Below, one piece after another: positions 1-9,800 of a stretch of 38,907 nucleotides of DNA. Origin of the DNA: Saccoglossus kowalevskii (Eukaryota; Hemichordata; Enteropneusta; Harrimaniidae). Below the pieces are notes generated by a model. That model saw only the letters and a list, made by a program, of their open reading frames with translations, made no database searches and had not been told where the DNA came from. The number at the start of each line of letters is the position of its first letter. Within the stretch, counting starts at the first letter, position 1. Position numbers and translations under genes: made by a program. The stretch is from assembly GCF_000003605.2 (NCBI RefSeq), contig NW_003122914.1, forward strand, positions 1-38,907, given 5' to 3'.

Positions 1-562
1 TTGTTGTCGATTGTTCGGTTATCTATTATGATAATCTGCTTATGTATGTGGCATTCTCAGAACATTTACTTAATGTTTTCGAAATTTAACTGCGGGGTTG
101 TAATGACAATGACTTAGATTAAATATACTAGCAACTCCGCCAACATTTCTTTTAATTTCCCAACTTTGCACGCTATTTTCTAACATGACAGTCAGCTCAT
201 GTGAACATATATAGTGTGCTTTCAACTGTTTTTTATTAAATTTGTCGACATTACAACTACGCGTTTCTATTTGCCGACAACTTTGGTCATATATGCAAAT
301 ACATCTACCAGCTTTGCAATAACTTTGCAGAACTTTGCACTCACTTTCAACAACTTTGCACGGTGCATTAATTGCTTAAAACCCATTACGTGCCGACAGC
401 ATCAACAACTTGATCTTGAAAACTAGAAGGAATTAGAAAACTTTTCATTAATTATAAAGCTACAAAAAGTCCACAAAATGATTGACATCACAGGAGGTAA
501 GAATGCAGGAACGTTTCCTTATATCTTTTTTCCATGTAGTTGATGAAACAAAAAAAATAAAT

Positions 563-667
563 TCAACAGCTCACTTACTCAGGCAGTCTCCCATGCAAGC
601 ACTAATCTCGCCCGACTGTGCTTTACCTTAAACAATGGTTGGTCACTTGACCACATAGCTGCATGGA
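563..667 (-). pseudogene. 5S rRNA-like degenerate segment, satellite copy 1
   Basis: Read on the minus strand, AAGGTAAAGCACAGTCGGGC is followed by a stretch close to 5S rRNA positions ~62-98 (compare GGTTAGTACTTGGATGGGAG in animal 5S), with the change to TGCTTGCATGGGAG. This covers the pol III internal control region (box A, intermediate element, box C). Past it, AGCTGTTGAA resembles the 5S 3' end, and a run of eight T's (plus-strand A-run 550-557) resembles a pol III terminator. The 5' half of 5S is only weakly recognisable. Confidence 0.65.
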
Positions 668-1500
668 TTATTTGAAATTAAGCAGAATTGGCGCCTATTT
701 CATATTTTTGAAAGTTTTAAAATCGATATCGCTTGCACAAGTTCCTTCTAGAATTGACCTATGACATCTACATACTTTGAGTAACACTACGGTAACTTAA
801 CAGCCATTTACGAAACATTTGTTAGCATTTTTGAACTTTTAACTATTGGACTTGATAATTTGATATCACATGTAATAATTTCGAATGAAACTACCAACTT
901 TGCAATCGCTTTTCACAACTTTGTGAGCAGTTTGTTATCGATATTTCGATTAGTTGTTGTGATAATATACTTATATACGAGGCATTCTCGGAAAATTTAC
1001 TTAACGTTTTCAAAATTTAACTGCGGGGTTGTCACGACAATGACTTTGGTTAAATATATAAGCAACTCCACCAACATTTTCTTCGCTTTTTTCAACTTTG
1101 CATGCTGTTTTTTTAACATTTTACAGTCAGGTACTGGGAACTTGTATAGGCTGTTTTCAACAGGCTTTTATTAAATGTGTTGTCATTACAAAAGCGCGTT
1201 TCTATATGCCAACAACTTAGATCATATATACAAATACATCTACCAACTTTGCAATAACTTTCTACAACTTTGCAGTCATTTTGAACAACGTTGCCTGGGT
1301 TGTTAATAGCGTAAAACTCACTACGTGCCGACATCATTAACAACTTGTTCTTGAAAATTAGGAGAAATTTGAAAAATTTCCGTCAATTAAAAAAGGTACA
1401 AAAATTCCACGATTTTTCGCTATTAATTATTGACATCACGGTAAAAAATACAGGAACGTTGCCTTATATCTCTTCCATATGTGCGATGAAACAAAAAAAA

Positions 1501-1605
1501 TCAACAGCCCTTTTTCTCAGGAAGTCTCCCATGCAAGTACTAACCACGCCCGATTGTCATTTACTTTAAACATCGGTAGGTCACCTAACCACACGGCTGT
1601 ATGGA
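1501..1605 (-). pseudogene. 5S rRNA-like degenerate segment, satellite copy 2
   Basis: Same arrangement as the copy near 600. On the minus strand ATCGGGCGTGGTTAGTACTT leads into GCATGGGAGACTTCCTGAG, very close to 5S positions 61-98. An A-run at 1493-1500 (T8 on the minus strand) lies directly after the 3' end. The far 5' part (TACAGCCGTGTGG) faintly recalls the 5S start TACGGCCATACCACC. Confidence 0.7.
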
Positions 1606-2437
1606 TTATTTGAAATTAAGCCGAATAGGCGGGTATTTCATGTTTTTGAAGGTTTTAAAAAGATATCGCTTGCACAGGTACTTTCTAGAATTGACCTATG
1701 ACATCTACATACTTTGAGTAACATTATGATGATTTAACAGCCATTTACGAAACATTTGTTCACGTTTTTGAACATTCAACTATTGGACTTGTTAATATGA
1801 TATCACAAGTAACATTTCCTAATGAAACTACCAACTTTGCAATCGCTTTTCACAATTTTGTAAGCAGTTTGTTAACGGTTTTTCGGTTAGTTGTTGTGAT
1901 AATATACTTATATACGAGCCATTCTCAGAACATTTACATAACGTTTTCAAAATTTAACTGCGGGGTTGTCATGACAATGACTTAAGTTAAAATATAAGCA
2001 TCTCCTCCAATATTTTCTTCGCTTTTTTCAAGTTTGCATGCTGTTTTCTAAGATTTTACAGTCAGCTAATGGGAACTTATATAGGCTGCCTTCAACTGGC
2101 TTTTATTAAATGTGTCGACATTACAAATGCGCGTTTCTATATGCCAACAACTTAGGTCATATATACAAATACATCTACCAACTTTGCAATAATTTTCCAC
2201 AACTTTGCAGTCACTTTGAACAACTTTGCACGAGTTGTTAACAGCGTAAAACGCGCTACGTGCCGACATCATTAACAACATGTTCTTGAAAATTAGAAGA
2301 AATTTGGAAAATTTTCCACAATTAAAAAAGTTACAAAAATTCTACGATTTTCCGCTATAAATGATTGACATCACGGTAAAAAAATACAGGAACGTTGCCT
2401 CATATCTTTTCCATATGTGCGATGAAACAAAAAAAAA

Positions 2438-2545
2438 TCAACAGCTCGTTTACTCAGGGAGTCTCCCATGCAAGTACTAACCACGCCCGATTGTCCTTTA
2501 CTTTAAACATCGGTAGGTCACCTAACCACACAACTGTATGTATTA
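2438..2545 (-). pseudogene. 5S rRNA-like degenerate segment, satellite copy 3
   Basis: Third copy, 940 bases after the second. The core GGTTAGTACTTGCATGGGAG is intact and a nine-base A-run (2429-2437) provides the minus-strand T-run. Retention of core and T-run in all three copies fits concerted evolution of the array and does not by itself show transcription. Confidence 0.7.
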
Positions 2546-3126
2546 TTTGAAATTAAGCTGAATAGGCGGGTATTTCATGTTTTTTTTAAGGTTTTAATAA
2601 AGATATCGCTTGCACAGTTGCCTTCTAGAATTGACCTATGACATCTACATACTTTGAGTAACATTATGGTGATTTAACAGCCATTTACGAAACATTTGTT
2701 TACGTTTTAGAACTTTCAACTATTGGACTTGTTAATTTGATTTCACATGTAACATTTCCGAATGAAATTTACAACTTTGCAATCGCTTTTCACAACTTTG
2801 TAAGCAGTTTGTTATCGATATTTCGATTAGTTGTTGTGATAATATTCTTATATACGAGGCATTCTCGGAGAATGTACTTAAAGTTTTCAAAATTTAACTG
2901 CGGGGTTGTCATGACAATGACTTAGGTTAATATATAAGCAACTCCACCAACATTTTTTTCGCTTTTTTCAACTTTGCATGCTGTTTCCTAAGATTTTACA
3001 GTCAGCTACTGGGAACTTGTATAGGCTGCCTTCAACTGTTTTTTGTTAAATGTGTCGACATTACAAATGCGCGTTTCTATATGCCAACAACTTAGGTCAT
3101 ACATAAAAATACATTTACCAACTTTG

Positions 3127-3618
3127 CAAAGTACATGCTAATGCATCACTCAAAACTCGTAGTGATGGTATGTGTCAAAGTACAATCTAATGCACCACTC
3201 AAAACTCACAGTGATGGTACGTGTCAAAGTTCATTTCAACGCACCACTCAAAACTCGTAGTGATGGTATGTGTCAAAGTACAATCTAATGCACCACTCAA
3301 AACTCACAATGATGGTATGTGTCAAAGTTCATTCTAATGACACCACTGAAAATTTACATTGATGGTACGTGTCAAAGTACATTCTAATGCACCACTCAAA
3401 ACTCACAGTGATGGTATGTGTCAAAGTTCATTCTAACACGCCACTCAAAACTCAGTGATGGTATGTGTCAAAGTTTATTCTAATGACACCACTGAAAACT
3501 TACATTGATGGTATGTGTCAAAGTACATAAATGCACCACAAAAACTCGTAGTGATGGTATGTGTCAAAGTACAATCTAATGCACCACTCTAACCTCACAG
3601 TGATGGCATGTAGGGTAC

Positions 3619-3659
<41 letters not shown>

Positions 3660-5095
3660 ATTTTTCATAACAGTGGGATTTTCTTCATAATCAGTCCAAT
3701 GTCAGGTTATAAGCTACAAGGTTAATTTCTGCAAAGCGTCAGTACGTGTCAAAGTACGTTATAATGCACCACTCAGAACTTACATTGGTAGTATGTGTCA
3801 AAGTACATTCTAATGTACCACTCAAAACTCGCAGTGATTGTATGTGTCAAAGTACATTCTAATGCACCACTCAAAACTCGCAGTGATTGTATGTGTCAAA
3901 GTTCATTCTAACACACCACTCAAAACTCAGTGATGGTATGTGTCAAAGTTCATTCTAATGACACCTGTGAAAACTCAGTGATGGTATGTGTCAAAGTTCA
4001 TTTCAACACACCACTCAAAACTTACATTGATGGTATGTGTCATAGTACATTCTAATGTACCACTCAAAACTCGCAGTGGTGGTATGTGTCAAAGTACATT
4101 CTAATGCACCACTCAAAACTCGCAGTGATGGTATGTGTCAAAGTACATTCTAATGCACCACTCAAAACTCACAGTGATGGTATGTGTCAAAGTACATTCT
4201 AATGCACCACTCAAAACTCGCAGTGAGGGTATGTGTCAAAGTACATTCTATTGCACCACTCAAAACTCGCAGTGATGGTATCTGTCAAAGTACATTCTAA
4301 TGCACCACTCAAAACTCGCAGTGAGGGTATGTGTCAAAGTACATTCTAATGCACCGCTCAAAACTCGCAGTGAGGGTATGTGTCAAAGTACATTCTATTG
4401 CACCACTCAAAACTCGCAGTGATGGTATCTGTCAAAGTACATTCTAATGCACCACTCAAAACTCGCAGTGAGGGTATGTGTCAAAGTACATTCTATTGCA
4501 CCACTCAAAACTCGCAGTGGTGGTATCTGTCAAAGTACATTCTAATGCACCACTCAAAACTCGCAGTGATGGTATGTGTCAAAGTTCATTCTAATGCACC
4601 ACTCAAAACTCGCAGTGAGGGTATGTCAACCTCACAGTAAGGGTATGTGTCAAAGTACATTCTAATGCACCACTCGAAACTCAGTGATGGTATGTGTCAA
4701 AGTACATTCTAATGCACCACTCGACACTCAGTGATGGTATGTGTCAAAGTTTATTCTCACGCACCGCTCAAAACTCAGTGATTGTGTGTGTCCAAATTCA
4801 ATTTTGATTCAACAAAACAATATTAAGTTTAGCGAGGTGCTAAGGCTGATTCAAGACATCTGGCTCAAATTCCGATGAATTCGAAGCATATTCTAATCCA
4901 CCACTCAAAACTCACAGTGATGGTACGTGTAAATGTTCATTTCAACGCACCACTAAAACCTCACAGGGATGGTATGTGTCCAAGTACATTCTAATGCATC
5001 TATAAAAACTCACAGTGATGGTATGTGGCAAAGTTCATTCTAACGCACCACTCAAAACTCGGTGATGGTATGTGTCAAAGTTCATTCTAATGGCA
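3127..5095. repeat. 49-bp minisatellite array
   Basis: The unit is GTATGTGTCAAAGTACATTC followed by TAATGCACCACTCAAAACTC and GCAGTGATG, 49 bases, with roughly 35-40 copies of varying fidelity. The most regular block is about 4080-4620. Some units lack a few bases (CTCAGTGATGG for CTCGCAGTGATGG). Two unrelated stretches interrupt it: the 28S-derived segment at 3611-3745 and a unique stretch at about 4793-4886. A 49-base period is not a multiple of three, so long frames through it are accidental. Confidence 0.95.
3611..3733 (-). pseudogene. 28S rRNA fragment inside the minisatellite
   Basis: On the minus strand 3659-3611 reads GAACGTGAGCTGGGTTTAGA then CCGTCGTGAGACAGGTTAGT and ends T-G-TACCCTAC. 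As I recall the conserved domain VI of eukaryotic large-subunit rRNA, about 48 of 49 positions match; the stretch lies shortly before the sarcin-ricin loop. The next ~75 bases keep scattered pieces of the adjoining rRNA in the right order (TCCCACTGTTAT, TTGGACTGATT, GCAGAAATT) with extra bases between, so the homology probably extends to about 3733 in a degraded form. Confidence 0.85.
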
Positions 5096-6464
5096 CCAGC
5101 TCACTAAATCAAACGGCAATTTCAAGAATGTAACTGTAATTCATATCAGTAATAATATATGACAATTTCAGTCCAATATTACTGTAATTGATTAGATATA
5201 TTAATGTACGGCAATAATACAGATTTGTTTGACGTCATTTTCCATTCAACATATTGCTTTATTATCTGAGTCAATGACATGACGGTTGTGTCTTGGAATT
5301 ATAATAAAGATGCAATATAATTATCACTTTGTTTCGAATATATTTAAATATCACAATTCATATATAAATGGGTATTTGTGAGTAGAGCTTAACATTATTA
5401 CGCGATAAATACGATAGCTCGTCCAATAGCACTCATTAAGACAACTGTAATTTTCACACTTATCACACTTATCACACTTGATATAGTAATACAGAAGTTA
5501 GCTCAACATCTACTTTTCAGCGGTGCACATTAGTCTGAAGCCTGCACCCGTCATACGTAGCTGTTGATCTCATAACAGGAAGCAGTCATAAACACACATA
5601 CTCAATTAGATACAACTGAGTGTTAGATTGAGACTGAAACATTAAAGTGTATACTAATATTAACACATTTTGTTGTGATATTCAGAATGAGCGTTTATTA
5701 ACGCACATAGTAATCATTTTTTCAAGTGGTTGGCATGGCAATATGAATGAATGTGATTCTAATTTCAACCTCGCTGTTTATCGTGAACTGTCAACCTCCA
5801 AAACTAGCCTCTTAAAATTAACAGTTTTTTTGTAATTTGTCCGTACCTATCATTTCCAAGTGTGGATTTATGCAATTCCATAAAAGCTGTAACTGAACAA
5901 AGGTGATTCTTTTTTACGTAAGCAGATTTCTGGGATTCCGCCCAAATATGCAAATGGAGTCTGCTAGGATCAACAACTTGCGATTTTGTGTCAAATTTTG
6001 TGTTGTTTTATTGTTATAAAAACATTTGTTTGTTTGACCAGAATGTGGTGTCATGAAATGAAGGAAATGCGTGGTTTGTTTATATCCAATGTGACAGAAA
6101 TAATGAAATATGAAAATTGTTGGAAAAACGTTCAACAATAAGTTGCAACGATATGAACTGACACTAATCACCAGGAGCATGTTAAGTTATGTTCAATAAA
6201 ACTGAAATAATTAGGTTTTTGTTCAAACAATCAAACCAGTATTGGATCATTTTAAACAAAAACATTGATTTGTATTTTTGCAACATTTAATGTGTTTGGC
6301 TTGTAAAGCTGACCTATCTGCTTTTTGTGTTTTAATGTGACGTGAAACGAAGAATCACTTTTGCGCAGCTTAATTTCAGTACCCAGAAATCACGTTATGA
6401 ATCGTCTTCTTTGGCTCCTTTCACCTTTTTTTTGCCTGGTTCTGTGTTTCGTACACAAGCGTTT
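5096..6464. other. AT-rich spacer downstream of SH3BP5
   Basis: No coding sequence is supported on either strand. Short frames at 5647-5835 and 5914-6180 have noise-like composition. The right-hand part could include SH3BP5 3' UTR if a distal poly(A) signal (6286-6291 or 6007-6012) is used. Confidence 0.6.
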
Positions 6465-6470
6465 TTTATT
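6465..6470 (-). terminator. AATAAA poly(A) signal overlapping the SH3BP5 stop codon
   Basis: On the minus strand CAA TAA A places AATAAA across the last sense codon and the stop. A GT-rich stretch (CTTGTGTACG) follows within 20 bases. If used, the 3' UTR would be about 20-30 bases. Alternatives are ATTAAA at 6286-6291 and AATAAA at 6007-6012, so the true cleavage site is open. Confidence 0.4.
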
Positions 6471-6881
6471 GTAAATACATTGATCGTTCCATATCTGGGG
6501 TAATGCTTAGACCAGCAGCTGACAATTTTACTTTCTGTCGCCCTGTAGACGGAATGTCAAACGGTTTGGTTTCACTGAAACATGCGCCCTCTGGTGACAG
6601 CATCATCTTGTCATCAGCCTCTGTTTTTGTTTTCTCGGTGCGGTAATGATGTTCTGAAAATTGTAGGTCTGATTCTGAACGCCCAGACACGTGCCGCTTG
6701 AGTAGGGAAGCACGTTTCTTCACCCGTAAGGGGTTCTCGTCATCATCATCATTGTCGTCATGGAAATAAAAATCACCTATCCCTGAGGTTAACATATCCA
6801 TCGAGTCATCAGAGAAAACTTCTAAACTAGAACAACTGCTGACGTCATCGTCCAAAGTTGCAAATGACGCGTTACGTGAGG
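6466..6881 (-). CDS. SH3BP5: SH3BP5 coding exon 7, acidic C-terminal tail and stop
   Basis: The last exon follows a GTCTACAG acceptor and encodes the low-complexity C-terminus: a serine-rich stretch (DDDVSSCSSLEVFSDDS), an acidic cluster (DDNDDDDEN), a basic patch (RVKKRASLLKRH) and the end MERSMYLQ. This tail is poorly conserved, so its identity rests on the phase-matched splice and the continuous 138-codon frame. The TAA stop overlaps a possible AATAAA signal. Confidence 0.88.
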
Positions 6882-9800
6882 CTGTAGACACAAAATATGA
6901 ACATTTTAGCTATATTAGAATCGGTAATATCACTGGAAATGATTATCTGTGAAAATTAAGACTTATTGTCTGGCAAAGAAATGATTAATTTGCCCCGTCT
7001 CTCGTAAAAAATGGTTAATCCCTGATTCACGTTGCTTACAAATTGTTGAATATATCAAAACGTCAACAGTATTTTGTAGTGCTCTCATTGTTATGACTTA
7101 CATACATTAACTTGATGTAATTGTTATGTTACGTACCAGCCATTGATGAAATTTCAAAATTGATATCCAATGAGCTATCTTCGTCGCTTTCCGCACCGAC
7201 GCCCACTCCACGTGTACCCGCTGGGGGCGTCTTCATCAACTTTCTATTATCGTGGATCTCATCAGATATGCTTTCCAGGCGCCTGAGGGCGTCTGCGTAT
7301 TGTTGCTTGGCGTCAGTGACAGCTTTCTGGAGATCGACCACATTTTGTTTCTGTTGTTCCAACCTAAGAGTGTACTCGGCTCTCCATTCAAAATAAGGCC
7401 TGTAAACGATGACCACTAAACTTTAAACTCTATCACATGTCACAGTGCAGAAAGAAACAAGTGTATGGAACATGGATGTCCTACTTACTTCGCTTTGGCA
7501 ATATTCCTTGTTAATTTCTTTGAAAGTTGTTGAACTTTAGCGTCAGCTTCCGTGAATCTGGTAGATGTTATTCTGTGTTCCCTCTCACTCGCAGTTCTTT
7601 CCCGTTCGGCATTCAACACCTATATATTACAATATAAGTGTAAGTATAGGCAAGTTTAGTTACTAGACTCTCGTGTATTCGAGTTCCAGTCAATATTGTT
7701 CTTCGAAATGGCGGTTATTGTCATCTGAACTGAAAATATTGCCTACACGTGATTATAAATTTAGAGAACATGTCTGGGAATAGCGCAGTCGCAATTTACC
7801 TTCATAGTAGAATGGTTCAGCATTTCTTGCCAAGCAGTATCCATGCACCTATTTGGTTCGCTCATTAGTCGTTCCTCAGCCAGTTGAATTGCCTCCCTGG
7901 ACATTCGATGGATCTCCTGGGCTTGTTGGTATTTCCTTGCTGCTCGTTGAGCCTCGACTTGAGCCTATAATTCATAAGTTATTCACGATGAGGAGGGAGG
8001 TTGGTAACTAATTATTTGGTATACATAAATATAGTAGTATAAATGATCATACTTATAATATTCCCCAAACACAAAGTCGGGCGTGTTTCTTTCAGGCGCA
8101 AATTACCAAGACGCAAACAAACGGCCTCAGAAAGTATATGTAAGTGTGGTTAATTTTGTTTTCGATTGGCTGGCTTGGGACATACCGAATGACGCATGCG
8201 TTGTCCAACAATTGTTTACTCGAATATTTTAACACAACATAAGTCGGCATTGTGTAAGGGCATTATCGGATTGTTTGAAAGCATATATACTCACAGTTTT
8301 AGATGTCTCCACGGCTTCATAGTATGGCCTTGCTTTCCGGATACACCTGCCAAGCTTCTTTGCTAGTAAGTTGAGTCGCTGAGTGTAAATGGCGGATGTC
8401 TGTCGGAATTTTGTCCTACCCTCCTGTAAAAAAATAAACCACTGTCTTTATCTAAGATATCCTTCTAAGATCGGGCTGAATAATAATATAATGTGCATTA
8501 TAAAAAAAATAATAATGAAAATAATTCTAAATAAAGGTCGAAAAGTCGCCCTTTCGTTGTAATCAGTCACGTGGCGGAACCATAGAAAACTATAACGCTC
8601 GATGTACACTCATATGGCAACTGGCACATAAAATCATCAGTAAAAAGCCGTTAGAAAGAGGCTTAGCATCTCTAAATGGCAGCGTATTTGACATTTCATC
8701 GACAGCCACGGTAAATCCTCGAGGTTCACTTAACGAAATTTGATTTCTATAGATGGTGCCCCCTGAAGATCTGGACGCAACCCCGCAGCCATTTTTTTCA
8801 CTTGCCAGGGATTTAATAACGTCGGTATATACCACATGCTATGCTTTCTGTGTCGGAAATTTTTACTGATGATTTTCTGACCGTTACAAATTGACACCAA
8901 TGACACGGGGAAATGTTCAATAGTTAAATCAATTGCCGCTTTGAAAAGTGTTATTTTTAATTTTCTGCATATACTTACAGTTGATGGCGATAATATATAT
9001 ATACTTACATCATACTCATTTTCAAGCTTGTTTATTTCATCTGTTGACGAATTCAATATCTCGAGTTCTGTCTGTGGAATAGTAACATTGTATCGTGTTA
9101 TTTGTGTTATTAGTTTACAGCTGTCAAAATTGCGACAAGAAAACCTCTATCTTTTCTAGTTCCTCTTGCAGCATTTGAAAAATTCTAGGAGCATTTGTGG
9201 CTGTGTTGTAATTGCTTTGCTATCCAGTAATTAATTCAATAATTGTCATCTTAGCATATGATTATAAGTGTACATATTTGACCGTTTTGCGCATTTCCAT
9301 ATTGGATAGGACAAGCTTTTTGTCAGAGTAAGTAAGAGCACAATGATTTCAACGTACGTAAGATCACACTGATTTCATTCAACGTAAGAGCACAATTATA
9401 TCAACGTACGTAAGAGCACACTGATTTCAACGTTCGTAAGATCATTCTGATTTCAACATACGTAAGATCACTCTGATTTCAACGTACGTAAGATCACACT
9501 GATTTCGCCGTACGTAAGATCACACTGATTTCAACGTACGTAAGAGCACACTGATTTCAACGTACGTAAAATCACACTGATTTCAACGTATGTAAGATCC
9601 CTCTGATTTCAACGTACGTAAGATCACATTGATTTCAACGTACGTAAGATCACACTAATTTCAACGTACGTAAGAGCACACTGATTTCAACGTACGTAAG
9701 AGCACACTGATTTCAACGTACGTAAGATCACTCTGATTTCAACATACGTAAGATCACTCTGATTTCAACGTACGTAAGATCACACTGATTTCAACGTACG

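Larger units (their letters stand above)
1..3128. repeat. Tandem array of a ~940-bp satellite unit
   Basis: The same sequence recurs with periods of 937 and 940 bases; for example the segment starting GATATCACA or GATTTCACA near 860, 1797 and 2737. About 3.3 copies are present and the window begins inside a unit. Units are AT-rich, differ by scattered substitutions, and contain clusters of a CAACTTTGCA-like decamer. The array ends near 3128 inside such a cluster, where the 49-bp minisatellite takes over. Short reading frames here repeat with the unit and are not genes. Confidence 0.95.

Noticed and set aside
860-2925. Similar frames at 860-1174, 1797-1985 and 2737-2925 starting ISHVT or ISQVT
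   Set aside because: They recur only because the ~940-bp satellite recurs. Their lengths differ through frameshifts and stops, and composition is noise-like.
4380-4640. 86-codon repetitive frame through the 49-bp minisatellite
   Set aside because: The period is not a multiple of three and units lacking stops in all frames allow accidental reading. There is no start, splice or promoter context.
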